This document shows, in pieces, positions 9,226-21,205 of a stretch of DNA of 64,000 nucleotides (the first letter of the stretch is position 1; every line of letters starts with the position of its first letter). The translations under genes and the position numbers were made by a program. Under the pieces are notes generated by a model. That model had not been told where the DNA came from. It searched no databases and worked only from the letters and a program-made list of their open reading frames with translations. This stretch comes from Diaporthe sp. PMI_573. Lineage: Eukaryota; Ascomycota; Sordariomycetes; Diaporthales; Diaporthaceae. The stretch is taken from the NCBI GenBank assembly GCA_021399435.1, contig JAJTUP010000049.1, forward strand, positions 408,463-472,462, in the 5' to 3' direction.

Positions 9226-12036
9226 ATGACAGCCCTGCAAAATGCATTCAGGGCATTGTCCCCACGGTCCAGCGCTGATCACGGCGCGAGGCCCAACGAC
9301 AACGCCCACACAAACGGCCATGCGCGCAGCAGATCATCTGGCTCCAGCTCGAGCCTGGGCAAGGCCAGCCGCCGAACAGAGGAGAGGAACGCCAGGAAGG
9401 AGACCAAGGCCTTGAGGCTGCAGGCCGAACGGGAGGAGGTAGAGGAGAGGAGGAAGCTCGAGGACCAGCTCGCCATGCAGGAGGAGGACGACGAGACCCG
9501 CGCGAGGTACGGCTTGGCCATGGACGCAAAGGAGCTTCTCTCCATCCGGGAGGTTACTGAACTCCCGGCCGGTAAAGAGGTCACCTTCCGCGCCCGCATA
9601 CACCACCAGCGCAACGTCTCAAAGCATCTCGACTTTCTGCTCTTCCGCGACCAGACCCACTCCATCCAGGGCGTCCTGCAGCACGACACCTCCCACTTTG
9701 TCAAGTGGGTGCAGCGCCTCGAGCCAGAGTCCCTCGTCCAGGTCACCGGCACTCTTCAGCCTCCCCCGGAGCCGGTCCGCTCAGCGACCCACAAGGACCT
9801 TGAGGTCAAGATTTACTCCGTCCACGTCGTCAACGCCGCCCGCGACCTGCCCTTCGACAATTACGAGCCCCCAGAGACCACCCAGGCGCGCCTGAACAAC
9901 CGCATCCTCGACCTCAGGCACCCAAGCAACCAGGCTCTGTTCCGCATCAGGGCCATGGTCACACGCAAGTTCCGCGAGGTTCTCGACCGCGATGGCTTCA
10001 TGGAGATCCAGACTCCCAAGCTGCAGCCCGCAGCCACAGAGAGCGGTGCCGAGGTCTTCAAGGTCAACTATTTCGGGCGCCGCGCCTTCCTGGCCCAGAG
10101 CCCCCAGCTGGCCAAGCAGATGACTGTCTCTGCCGACTTTGGCAGGGTGTATGAGGTAGGTTACTGACACTGTTTCTCCTTCCCCTTGGAAAACCTGCTT
10201 TCTCCTCAAGATGCCCAGCCTCACTTGGACGGCTTCCTCCTTCCACCGAGCTTGCCGCCGCTTGGTAGCCCTCAAACGTCCATCGTGCTTGTCCAGTTGG
10301 ATAGAAACTGACTTGTCCAATAGATCGGTCCAGTCTTCCGCGCGGAAAATTCAAACACCAAACGCCATCTTGCCGAGTACACTGGTCTCGACGTTGAGAT
10401 GGCTATCCAAAAAGACTATCACGAGGTAATCCGCGAAGTCGATAGCTTCCTCAAAGAGGTGTTCCGTACCCTGCAGTCCATGCCCGAGCTCCAGATCGTT
10501 CGTGAGCGGTGGCCATCCGAGGATCTCGTCTGGCTCGAGGAGACGCCCATCATCCCCTTCACCGAGGGTCTCCAGATGCTGCGCGACGACGGGATCGATG
10601 TCGACGAGGAGGATTTGTCGACCAGGAACGAGATACGCCTCGGCGAACTCGTCAAGGAAAAGTACAAGACCGATTACTACGTTCTGGACAAGTTCCCCAC
10701 CAACGCGCGACCATTCTACACCATGAAGGACGCCAACGACCCCAAGTGGACCAACTCTTTCGACATGTTTATCCGCGGCCAGGAGATCTGCTCCGGTGGC
10801 CAACGTATTCACGACGCCACCAGGCTGCGGGAGAACATGAAGCAGATGGGCATGTCAGAAGACGGCATGGAGTACTACCTCGCAGCCTTCGACCTCGGCG
10901 CCCCACCCCACGCCGGTGCTGGTCTCGGTCTTGAGCGCATCCTCGCCTGGACCCTCCAGCTCGTTGATGTGAGATATGCGACCCTGTACCACCGCGACCC
11001 CAAGTCCATGCCTGAGCGGAACGTGCGCCTCCCCCACCCAGACTGCGACACCAAGCACGTTAGGCCGGAGGGCATCAACGATTACCCACTCGAGAAGCTG
11101 ATCGCCAACTACGGCGACGCTACCAACACGTCGTGGCTTGACGACCGGTTCGAGATCTGGCGGCACGGCACCACGGGCGCGGTCGTGGGGTATGTCAAAA
11201 AGGACAACAAATTTGCCATGATAACAGGCGACCCGCTCTGCGACCCGTCCCAGGTTAGCGAAGTCGCCAAGGCCTTTGTCAAATTCGTTGAGAAGGACCT
11301 GAAGCTCACGCCCATCTGGATGCTGGTGTCCGAGTCCGTGCAGGAAGTCCTCGGCCGTAGCCTGGGATGGCGCACCCTCACCTGCGTTGAGGAGCAGCGC
11401 GTGGACGCTGACAAGCACGCTGCCGGTCCGCAGGGCCGCGAGGCGCGAAAGGTCGAGCGCGAGGGCATTAATATCGAAGAGCTCCGGCCCGACGAGGAAT
11501 TCATCCGCCGCGCGGACTCAGCCATAGAGCAGTGGTTGGAGAAGCGCAAGGGCAAGAAGCAGGTGCATCTGACCGAGATCAGGCCCTGGGTCGACATGGA
11601 CCACCGCCGCTACTTCGCGGCGCAGAAGGATGTCGAGGAGGACGGCAAGAAGGTCAAGAAGGTCATGGCCATGGTGGTTCTGGCGCAGCTGTCGCCCCGG
11701 CACGGCTGGCAGGTCAAGTGGGCGCTTGACTTCCCCGGCACGCCGTCGGGCGTCATCGAGGCGACCATCCAGACGGCACTTGCGGCCCTGCACGGGCCCG
11801 TCACCTTCGGCGCTGGCGTCAGCGAGAAGTTGGTGCCCGGTGCACACCTGGGCGGCGTCCGCGCCAAGTTTCTCGCCAAGACGTACGACACCATCATCAA
11901 GAGCCTGCGTCTGAACAAGAAGAGCGAGTTTCGCGAGAAGTTCGGCGCGTATGGTGAGCCGGTCTACGTTTGCTACCCTCGCATGGGTCTCGGCGTGCGG
12001 GACTTCAAGCACATTATCCAGTTTTTCGAGGACTAA
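9226..12036 (+). CDS. erdS: AspRS-DUF2156 fusion, ergosteryl-3beta-O-L-aspartate synthase
   Basis: Exons 9226-10155 and 10324-12036 (intron GTAGGT..TAG, 168 nt), 880 aa. Residues about 100-200 are an OB anticodon-binding fold. Class II AspRS motifs follow: motif 1 around FRIRAMVTRKFREVL, motif 2 FRAENSNTKRHLAEYTGLD just after the intron, and motif 3 GAGLGLERI (about 510). After the usual synthetase end (LPHPDCDTK, about 545) comes a further ~310-residue DUF2156 aminoacyl-tRNA transferase domain (WLDDRFEIWRHG to YPRMGLGVRDF). This architecture is that of fungal ErdS, which charges tRNA-Asp and transfers Asp to the 3-OH of ergosterol. I chose the ATG at 9226 (context TCAAAATGAC). An in-frame ATG at 9094 would add 44 low-complexity Ser/Thr/Lys residues in poorer context. 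Confidence 0.93.
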
Positions 12037-12678
12037 GTATTGGAGGTTGTTAGTAATGGTGGCACTGAGATACCCAGAGGAGTTTAGATGTTGTATACCC
12101 ACGAGAGGATAGAGGAGGTGTGTCACCAGAATACATGTTCCAAACGGGAGTGTAGGAACAGACAAACACCGTCTGGAACGGAAACTCCCTAAAGAAAACG
12201 GCTGCATTTGGGAGTTGGGCGGTCTTGATTTTGTCCCTTTGTCTCTTTTTTTTATTTCTTATCCTTCGCGACATTATCGAGTACCCCCGAGAGCAAGCAT
12301 TTGCAGAATTAATTTTCCAAGCGCGCGAGGCAATTATAATGAGAAAGAAGATAGATGAGCATAGATACCATAGAACAGGAGCATCTTTTTCTATTTAGTA
12401 CTGTCCATCGCCCTGACATAGTACCTAACTCCCTGTCAGGGGTCTTGGTCCCGTCGTCATGGATCTGCCGTCTCATATGTGCTAGCGATGTGGTGTGCTG
12501 ATGCTCAGCACTGGGCAGCACCTCTCCACTGCAACACTACATACCGACCTATACTGGCCTAAGGCAGCCGAGTCTTGGCCGGCCCGGCTGGAGGGGAAGT
12601 CCCTCTCTACCCGAGGACACTGACTCTCGTCCTCTTTCGACGGTAGGGGCGGCCGCAGTGACAACCCGCCGGTTAAAC

Positions 12679-12685
12679 GGCTGAA
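12679..12685 (+). promoter_or_regulatory. Possible XlnR/XYR1-type site GGCTGAA
   Basis: GGCTGAA matches the broad xylanase-regulator consensus GGCTRRR and lies 182 bp before the ATG of the GH43 xylosidase. A single 7-mer can occur by chance. Confidence 0.3.
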
Positions 12686-12743
12686 TAGACCGCGTGCATT
12701 AGCTCCCGCCGCTCCTCGTCCTTGGCGGGAGCTCGCGACTCGC

Positions 12744-12750
12744 TATATAT
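12744..12750 (+). promoter_or_regulatory. TATA-like element of the GH43 gene
   Basis: TATATAT, 117 bp upstream of the chosen ATG, in an otherwise GC-rich promoter. Confidence 0.4.
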
Positions 12751-12866
12751 CCTCACGATGGCCTGTCTCACAAGACGTCTCGAAATTTCGCATAATTCTG
12801 GATTCTTCCAGTCAAGACCTTCGTCACTCACTCACTAGTACTGTTTCCGTAACTCGCACCACAACC

Positions 12867-14606
12867 ATGCCGCCCATCCGCAACCCAATCCTCCCGGGCT
12901 TCAACGCCGACCCGTCCATCCTCCGCGTCGGAGATGACTACTACATCGCGACCTCGACCTTTGAGTGGTTCCCTGGCGTGCAGATTCACCACTCGACTGA
13001 CCTGGCCAACTGGGACCTCGTCTGCCGGCCGCTGACGCGCAAGTCCCAGCTTGACATGCGAGGGAACCCGGACTCGTGTGGCATATGGGCGCCGTGTTTG
13101 ACGCATGACGGTGAGTTTTAAAGATGGCAATGCTTCCTCATCGGCCTGGGCGTAGCATATTGCCTTCTCTTTCTCCCCAATTATGAGTGGGCACCCATTT
13201 ACTGACGATCCGCAGGCGAAAAGTTCTGGCTAGTGTACACAGACGTCAAGCGCAAGGACGGCAGCTTCAAGGACACGCACAACTACATCGTCCACAGCGA
13301 GCACATCACGGGCCCCTGGAGCGACCCCGTGCACGCAAACAGCAGCGGCTTCGACCCATCCCTGTTCCACGACCCCACCACGGGCAAGAAGTGGTTCGTC
13401 AACATGCTCTGGGACCACCGCCGGCGCGGCGGCCTGCTGGGCAACTCAGCCTTTGCGGGCATCGCCCTCCAGGAGTTCGATCCGGCCCAGGGGAAGCTCG
13501 TGGGGCCCAAGAAGAACGTCTACCCCGGCACGGAACTTGCCCTCGTCGAGGGACCGCACCTTTACTATCGCGAGGGGTGGTATTACCTCCTCACCGCCGA
13601 GGGCGGCACGGGCTACGAGCATGCCATCACGCTCGCGCGCGCAAGGGACATCTGGGGTCCCTATGAGGATCACCCGCAGAAGCATATCCTCAGCAGCAAG
13701 GACCACCCGCACGTCGCGCTGCAGCGCGCCGGGCACGGGGATATCGTCGAGACGAAAGATGGGAGGACGTACCTTGTTCACCTGTGCGGTCGGCCCACCA
13801 CGCAGCAACGGAGGTGTGTGCTGGGACGGGAGACTTCGATCCAGGAGTGTCACTGGGCGGAGGACGGGTGGCTGTATGTTAAGGATGGACCCGTGCCGAG
13901 TTTGTGGGTTGATGTGCCTGGCACGAGGGACGAGGAGAAGTACTGGGCTGAGTCTCGGTATTCGTTTGACGGCGAGCTGCACAAGGATCTTCAGTGGCTG
14001 AGGACGCCTGAGCCGGAGAGGATCTTCAAGGTCGGTGATGGGAAGCTCACGCTCTTCGGACGGGAAGCCATCGGCAGCTGGTTCGAGCAGGCGCTCGTCG
14101 CGAGGCGCCAGACGCACTTCAGTTATGATGCCGAGACGGTGGTGGATTTCCAACCCGAGGACGAGAGGCAGTTTGCTGGGCTGACGGCGTACTACTGCCG
14201 GTACAACTTCTTCTACCTCACCGTCACGGCCGACTCGGACGGTGAGAGAGAGCTGCTCCTCATGATCTCGGATGTGTCGTGGCCTGATGGGAACCTGAAT
14301 AAGCAGCCCTTGCTCCAGCCAGTGAAGATACCCAAGGACGGGAAGGTGAAGCTGTCGCTTACGATCCGCGGGCCCAAGCTGCAGTTCTCCTATGCTGTTG
14401 GGAGTGATGGGCTGAAGGAGATCGGGCCGGTGCTGGATGCTTCAATTTTGTCTGATGAGTGCGGCGGGCACCAGGTGCATGGCTCTTTTACCGGGGCGTT
14501 TGTTGGTGTGGCTTGCTCGGATCTGAATGGCACGGCCAGGGGGGCGACTTTTGATCACTTTGTGTATCGACCTGTCAAGCATGAGTCTGATCGTTATGAG
14601 ATCTGA
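12867..14606 (+). CDS. GH43 beta-xylosidase (xylan 1,4-beta-xylosidase), intracellular
   Basis: Exons 12867-13110 and 13216-14606 (intron GTGAGT..CAG), 544 aa. The N-terminus [14 protein letters not shown] is the canonical GH43 start, with Asp15 as general base. Asp128 (SGFDPSLF) is the pKa modulator and Glu193 ([10 protein letters not shown]) the general acid, a spacing expected for the SXA-like xylosidases. The C-terminal ~200 residues form the beta-sandwich typical of GH43_11 xylosidases ([15 protein letters not shown]). No signal peptide is visible, so it probably hydrolyses imported xylo-oligosaccharides in the cytosol. The promoter carries a TATA-like element and one candidate XlnR site. 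Confidence 0.92.
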
Positions 14607-15652
14607 TGGCTCTTACTAGATCTCACAAATGACAAGTACGAGGCTTAGATCGCGCCTTTGTGAGCAGCTAATATGGCATCGACTGATCTTCACCTTTAGC
14701 TCACACCCGAACGCTCAAGAGATCAAGATAGAATGCGACAGCATCCTTACAGAGATAGTCGGGTCAGGATCCCGGCGCAGATATTTCCTCAGAAGACCCA
14801 GCTCGTCCCCGGTGGTAGACCCTGGTTCGAGAATGTCCCGTCGGTAGGTACCGCCTCCCTTCATCCCGTACGTTCTCATTGATGATGTCTGTCAACTCGG
14901 AGCACGTGCCCTGGGTGAGCAAGGGTCCAAACATGCCTGTGAACGTTCTTAAAGCGAGGAAGTTGTCTTCGATCGTGACTTTCGCTCATATGCCATGTGG
15001 GACAAGCCCAAGATCCGCGCTCGTTTTCGCCCGATCGCCCAAAAGTAACCAGCTGCCTGTGTATTCACCGAGTTTTAAGAGTCGAGAAGTCGGGCTAAGA
15101 TCCAGGAAAGAAGCTGCTTGTCTCGATGGGGCTGGATCGTCATTGGGAACAACTTTCAAAGCCAGCCTGTACATAGCCAAACGAAACTTAATTTGTCCCA
15201 TCATCATGCATCGTCTGTCTGATGTCCCACGGGATGTCGTAGGTGTAGCCGCGACGTGCTATCACGGGAACCGACGCCGCCTCGAGAGACACGGTGCCAG
15301 CATAGGAGAAAAGGGCAGGCTGTGTGATTACTGTGGCCAGATGGTACCAAGGTAGCTGGTAAACTGCCGTCCAGACAGCCCTGGAGGCTGGCATATGATT
15401 GACCAAGCGTCCGGTGAATCTAGTATGTTGTAGTAGCCAGTGGTGTTAGGCAAGATCAAAGGAGAGGTTCTGGGTGGAATTCACTTTTTGAGCTCCCAGA
15501 GGTTTGAACCCAATTCAAGACAGCTTCCTTGACGTGGACTCGGGGGGTTGCTGCCACACTTCACCTCCCTCCACGGTTTCAACAGTCAACAAAACATCTC
15601 GGCCACTGAGTCGCCCTTCCTCTCTCATCCACAACCCACACGGGCCAACAAG
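14607..15652. other. Intergenic, nothing recognised
   Basis: About 1 kb between two plus-strand genes. The frame 14879-15355 (158 codons) has no domain or splice support. The last ~100 bases are CA-rich leader of the next gene. Confidence 0.5.
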
Positions 15653-16305
15653 ATGTGTGTCATCCTCAACTACGCCTGCCAGACGTGCAAACAGGAGACT
15701 GGCCAACGCGACTTCGTGCGCCACACCGACGGCCAGCGCTTCGCCATCCCCGACCCTGCGATGCAAGTCGTCGCCTTCTGCACCGAAGTCAACACCCTCA
15801 ACGTCGTTATCCAGCAGCCATCCCTGCAATCGCCCAGGTTCCCCTGCGCGAACCCAGACTGCTTCGGCGGCAAAGCAAAGTACGATAAGGACAAGTTCGA
15901 GGACGAGGAGGGGCAGATCGTCGGCCTCGTGAGCTTCACCGCCGAGGTCGTGGCCGAAGATGGTCGGCCCTACAACGACGTCAACAAGACCCTCGAGGAG
16001 ATGGGCATCCCGCTGATGGAGATGATCAATCTCCCTGGTGCCAAGCTGGCCAAGTGGACGGGTCTTGCTATGGATAAGCTGAAGGAGATGGCTGAGAACG
16101 GCGACGACATCGGGGCCGTCCAGAAGGTAGGATGACTAGTCTCATACTAGACATGGATTTTGTTCATTTCAGCATGGCTGACGGAGCTTCTCCCTAGGCC
16201 CTGACAAATATCACTGGCATGACCTACCCCGTCAGCGCCATCTACAGCAAGGCGTCTGCGCTTGGACTCAGTCGGAATTGCTTTCCAAAGACCAAGAAGG
16301 CATGA
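15653..16305 (+). CDS. Small Cys-containing protein of unknown function
   Basis: Exons 15653-16126 and 16198-16305 (intron GTAGGA..TAG, 71 nt), 193 aa. The chosen start gives MCVILNYACQTC; an upstream in-frame ATG at 15548 would add 35 residues lacking this character. There is a CxxC near the N-terminus and a second Cys pair (FPCANPDC), which could bind zinc, followed by an acidic Lys/Glu/Asp-rich middle. Exon 2 encodes ALTNITGMTYPVSAIYSKAS and a short basic tail. No signal peptide or transmembrane segment. I do not recognise the family. Confidence 0.65.
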
Positions 16306-17169
16306 TCTGTCGAAAACCTCGGAAGGAATGCATTGGAGCAAGTCTTGTTGGAAAACATGGGACCGTTTCGCTAGAAAGAGCAGGGTGTAAGGGAACTGGC
16401 AACGCTTTATTGCCGAGCATGCCAGCAATTCATCACCTACAGGCTGCACTACTGTACCTAGATGAGCTTCACGGGAATTGGATTCCGCAGCCTCGAACCA
16501 CAAAGAATCATGTACATAAAGGCATCAGAATTCAGAAAATTGATCGCCGTCACCAACAATGCCATTGGTAGCGGACAACATGTGGCCTTTAAAATTACCT
16601 CTGTTCCTTCTCCTGCCTTTTGTCGAACTGCGACGAGTCACATGGTGATGTCTCTCACTCTCGTGCTGGACCCCTCGCTGGATTCGCCGTGAGTTCTCTG
16701 AGCGAATCCTTCGTCGTATGCGGGTTATATCAAGCCCGTGATGAACCTGTTTGGAAGAATGGGCTTTGTTAACAGGCGATACCCAGTTCTTTCCTCAAAA
16801 GATCGAGGCATTGACGAGCCGCCCCGATGAGGACCAGACAAGAGGCTCCATTGGTGAACACAACATGTGCTGCTCGAGGTTTCAATGGAGATAGAATGGT
16901 ACCTCTCCGGGCCGCTCTCGTCGCACTCGACCAGGCCCAAGGAGGCTGCATATCCATCCAGAGGAAAGATATCAGCCAGTCTTCTCTCACGCGTTGGATT
17001 CTAGGATCTCATCTGCAGCAATGTAGTGAGGTTTACTGGAAGACACTGGACGTGTAGTGTGTCCAAGGGCGCTGTCGGCCCGAGATACAGAAGACTCGAC
17101 CGCATCGTCCAAAGGCCGCAGGAAAGGCAGTGCTGACTTGTTGACGGGAGGTCCACTGGCAACGGTTGT
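16306..17169. other. Intergenic, nothing recognised
   Basis: Between the 3' ends of the small Cys protein and the ankyrin gene. Only short unsupported frames. Confidence 0.5.
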
Positions 17170-20100
17170 TCACTCCTGTTCCTCGGGAACGCCGAAGTAT
17201 CCCGGACAGATTCGTACTGACTCCTTGGGATCCAGTCGTGATGGCCGGTGCGTCTGCACCATCTCGTGCTGGTGGGCGATCCTCCCTCGCCACCATCTCT
17301 TCACAGCCATGAGACGAATCCAATAATCCTTGGCCGACTCGTGTACCTGTCTCTCCGCCGCGCCGGTGATGATCACCTCCGCTTTCAGAATCCCGCTCCA
17401 AGGTTTCACGTTGCCAGTGGTGTGGGCTGATGAAGTGGTCTCCTCTGGATCTGAAATTTTTCTCTGTTCCGTGAACCGATCAACCAACAACCAAGTCAGT
17501 ATGGCCTTGTGGTTCTTGGCAACATCAACAGCTGACCGTAATCCTTTCACTCCGAGGTAGTTTATGGCGGCTCCATGCCGAACCAGGACCTTTACCGACC
17601 CTAGGCGCCCTGAGGAGCATGCCGCCATCAGAGCTGAGCCGCATGGAGATCCTTCAAAATTCACATCAGCACCTAGTCGAAGAAACTTGGACACCGCCAA
17701 TGTCTGTCCAAGTGAAGCCAACATGCATAAGGGACTCCATGAATTTCTTAGTTCGAGATTGGCCAACGCACGCAGCCTCTCCGGTCCAAGTCGTCGGAGA
17801 TACATGTGGAAATGTTCGTTGAGCCATGCCGGGCCTCGATTCATGATACGTGGTAGGTTTGCATAGTTTATTGGGCCGAATTGGTCAAAGGCACAATCAA
17901 CATTCAGAAGAAACGAGGTGAACACATTTCTGAAAGACGCGTACTGAATGGCCGACCAGCCACTGGAATTCTTGGCGTGGAATTGAAGACCACGGTTCAG
18001 AAGCCACACGAACAATTCCATGAATATCAGAATCCATGACACTTCCATTCTCAACGAGAAATTTGACAACTTCGGAATGTTCGTTGCGCACGGCCAGATG
18101 GAGTGGCAGGCTACCGTCAGCTGACTTCAGATTAAGGTGACCGCCTTTGGAGTAGAGAAGCCTGACCATGTCGATCTCTCCTTGGAACGCTGCAAGGTGC
18201 ATAGGGGTGAAGAGCTCAACGGACGCAGCGTCGAGGTCCGTTAGGAGCCCGTTGTCGACATAAAAACCCAGAACGTCACAATGACCTTGCCAGGCTGCCA
18301 AGTGTAGAGCATTTGCACCAGACACTGAGAGATCAAAATCCCCGGCGCCCTCGATACATATGATGCAGGTCTGTCTCCACTTCACTTGCCAGTTTTGCCT
18401 TAAATTCGTACGGAGACGCACAAGAATATCCAGCCCACCTTGGGCAGCAGCAGCCAACGCGGTGTCCACACCATCATTATCCGCCATAGTTGGGTTTGCG
18501 CCCCTGTCCAGTAGAGTCATGGCCGACTTTAAAGACCTTTCCCATAGGTGCCATACAACGGCGGGCCCCCCTCCATTGTCAATGCTGGTGCGCAGATTGA
18601 CATCGATACCTCGATTCAGAAGCTCGTCAAGCTGCCATTCCTTTTCACGCCCGACCAAATAATGAATCAGGCCTAATCCTCTATCTGGACATGGATTTAT
18701 TTCATCCAAGTGCAAGGGTTCAGCGCGACCCAGTAGAAGTGTGAATATATGTTTAGCATCTGAGCCTTCGGCGGGATTGAGGCATGCCACCTCCAAAGCG
18801 GAACACTCGCTGATACGTTGATGCACGCTGACACCATTCTCGAGCAACACATCCGTCAACTCAACATCTGAAGCCTTGACGGCTGCTTTCAACAGCTTCG
18901 TAACGGCAACAGACTCGCGGAGACGTTCCCACAACGTCGTGTGCTTCAGCAGGCCACGGATAGCTTCGCTCGAAACGGGCCACAAATCGTGAAGATCATA
19001 TCGTAGACGTTTCAACAAGGGCAGCACTCCGGCAATATGTGCGATAGTCTCGTAAGAATGAACGAAGCCAAGTTTCAAAAGCATGGATACCGCCTTCGCA
19101 GTGACCTTCTCCCGAGTCCAGTCGATCGGACCCAGTTCACCTTCATCCGTCCGCCAAATGGGGCTCACATTCTGGACACTGAGTGCGAAATGTTCCCACA
19201 CAAGCTTCTTTTCTCGCTGGATGAAATCTTCCGATATACGTGTAGCCAGCAGGTAGAGTACGTCGGAATCAAGCGCAGGAGACTCGGAACTGATGCAATT
19301 TTCGAGATAGGCGTCAAGCGGAAGCTTGTCGACAATGCGAAATCGCAATGCTTCCTGGGACATCCGGACCAACTGAAGTACAAATTCCTTGCCTGTTTTT
19401 GGTCCCACATGATGCAGGAGGGCTTTCGTTCCGGAATCGGTGCTGTTGAGTCCTATTCCTGCACCCAGAAGGAAATTGAATGCTCGATGTGTGCCTCCTG
19501 CCACACAAAGGGCATGAACAGGAACAGGGCCTCTCAAGCTTTCGAGGTCACAGTCACTCCATTCCAAAAACATCAGAGCGACCTCTTCCTGGCCAGCTTG
19601 AAGAGCAAGTATGATTGGCGTATACCCGTCCTCGTTCCGCCCCCTCAAAGCGGCCAGCATATTGTCTTTGGTCTCCGTCTCCAATACCGCCTTGACGAAA
19701 CTGATCGAATGCAGTCCGAGATGAAGAATGTTTTGATTATCTCGAGATTGCACATTGCAGCCCGTTCCTTTGGAAATGAACTCACGGACAACTTCGCAGA
19801 GGGCTGCATAAGATCCGTTATCGTACTCGCCCGGACTGTATTTGGCCAACCCATGGATCGGTAAAAGCCCTTGATGGTCCGGTTCTTTCACTTCCATTCC
19901 AGCAGCAAGCAGTATTTTGATCACTTCCATGCCGGCTACATGAGACACTTCCTTGAAGACTGGTAATGTATTTTTGACGAATACAATGTTGCCATCCTCA
20001 GACAGGCCTGTCATGCGTGTGTTGGCTCTGGGATCCATGAGCGCTCGCGTCAGCGTCTCAACATCGGCGCGCCTGATCGATGAGAGCAAAGTCCTGATAA

Positions 20101-20935
20101 GTGCATCCTTCGAAAGTGAAATATCTGCGTCGACAACAGATGGGTCTCTTGTGAAAGCGCACCCCAAATCCACAGCAAGTGACCATACTGCTTGGCACAA
20201 ACAAAAATGGTCAGCGGACTTGTTTATCATTGGCCCCAGGCAGAGAACCAGGGTTTCAAGACGGCGTGCATTGTCGTCATTTTTGTTGTGGCCCTCCTCC
20301 AACAGGTTGAACTTCAATCCATCGAATTTGGCCAAACTGGTTTCATTCACACCAAAGCCGGCCTCGAGAAGCACAGTTGTCACACCCAAATTCTTCGTCA
20401 AGCAGGCCACACTTAACGCTGCTGTCACCAAGGCCTGCCCGTTGAAAGCACCAAGACGGGATTCGTTTCGCCTTAACATTACCCTGACAGTGTCCTCTGT
20501 GCTGCTTTTCGACAGATCTTCCTGGTCAGGAGTAAAGTAGCTTGACAGGAACCACCATGGGCGGCCGTTCTGCCAGCTGTTGCTGCGAATCTCCACACCT
20601 CGCACAGCACATTCCAGTGGACTACCAAAGCCACTCTGTCGATCAACTCTGGCTCCTTGGTCAAGGAGTTTAGAACAAATTACTGTCAATGACAAGTTTG
20701 CCGCCATGTGAAGTGTCGTGAAGCTGTCGTGCATCACAACAGGGAGAAGCGTCGACATAAGCTGAGGACGGCTTCCCTGAAATGTGGATCCAGTGATGGC
20801 GTCCAATGGGTTTTGAGGCCCATCGCATAGACCGCTTGACATCCTGTAAAGCCACCGGATTTTCTCGGACTTCGTAGACCCAATGTGCGTCACATCCCTG
20901 TACCAACACAGGGCTTCCTCCTCGAGATCATCAGA
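17170..20935 (-). pseudogene. Ankyrin-repeat protein gene, 5'-truncated and frameshifted
   Basis: The minus-strand frame is open from the repeat boundary near 20935 down to 17897, and a second frame runs 18069-17170. Together they encode ~1,250 residues. Ankyrin units are clear: FTTLHMAANLSLTVICSKLL near the N-terminus, then ANALHLAAWQGHCDVLGFYV, TPMHLAAFQGEIDMVRLLYS and LPLHLAVRNEHSEVVKFLVE. The C-terminal part (SSGWSAIQYASFRN.. to GYFGVPEEQE) lies in the other frame. The frames meet near 18025, where repeat spacing suggests ~35 nt are missing. Upstream, the frame runs into the SINE-like repeat without an ATG (EEEALCWYRDVTHIGS), so the 5' part with any effector or NACHT domain is lost. The first internal ATG is near 20842. 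An unusual intron at the join is less likely. Confidence 0.75.
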
Positions 20936-20940
20936 CTCTG

Positions 20941-21205
20941 TTGGTACGGCCCTGATGCCGTAGGTCAGAGGGTCTTTACACGTACAAATAGGCGAGCAAA
21001 AGCCATACTTTCATGGGTACGGGTTCGATTCTTGCTACAGAAGGAAGAAAGGAAGCCATCGCCAGCATAGGCGCTAAAGCACTTTGTATAGTAGCCAGCG
21101 CCTTTACTAACTAAGCCAGACCGGCCCTTCTAATTAGCCACAGCCGGGCCTAGCATATAGCCCCTTAGATTTCCCTTAAACCTATACTAATAGTTTTTTA
21201 AATAG
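20941..21205 (+). repeat. SINE-like repeat, left copy
   Basis: About 265 bp that reappear inverted at 26378-26642. Pol III-type internal boxes are visible: an A-box-like TAGGTCAGAGGG at 20961-20972 and a B-box-like GGTTCGATTCT at 21021-21031 (consensus GGTTCGANNCC). The copy ends in a T/A-rich tail (TAGTTTTTTAAATA). This is what tRNA-derived fungal SINEs look like; no known family was matched. It abuts the broken 5' end of the ankyrin gene. Confidence 0.7.

Larger units (their letters stand above)
12037..12866. other. Intergenic: erdS 3' flank and GH43 promoter
   Basis: Holds the 3' flank of erdS and the promoter of the xylosidase gene. A TATA-like element and one XlnR-type half site are listed separately. 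No coding frame is seen. Confidence 0.6.

Noticed and set aside
13111..13215. Frameshift in the xylosidase
   Set aside because: The break between the two frames is a normal GTGAGT..CAG intron; the joined protein matches GH43 without a gap.
20961..21031. A functional tRNA gene
   Set aside because: A- and B-box-like sequences are present, but acceptor and T stems do not pair properly and the same sequence is repeated inverted nearby, so a SINE-like element fits better.
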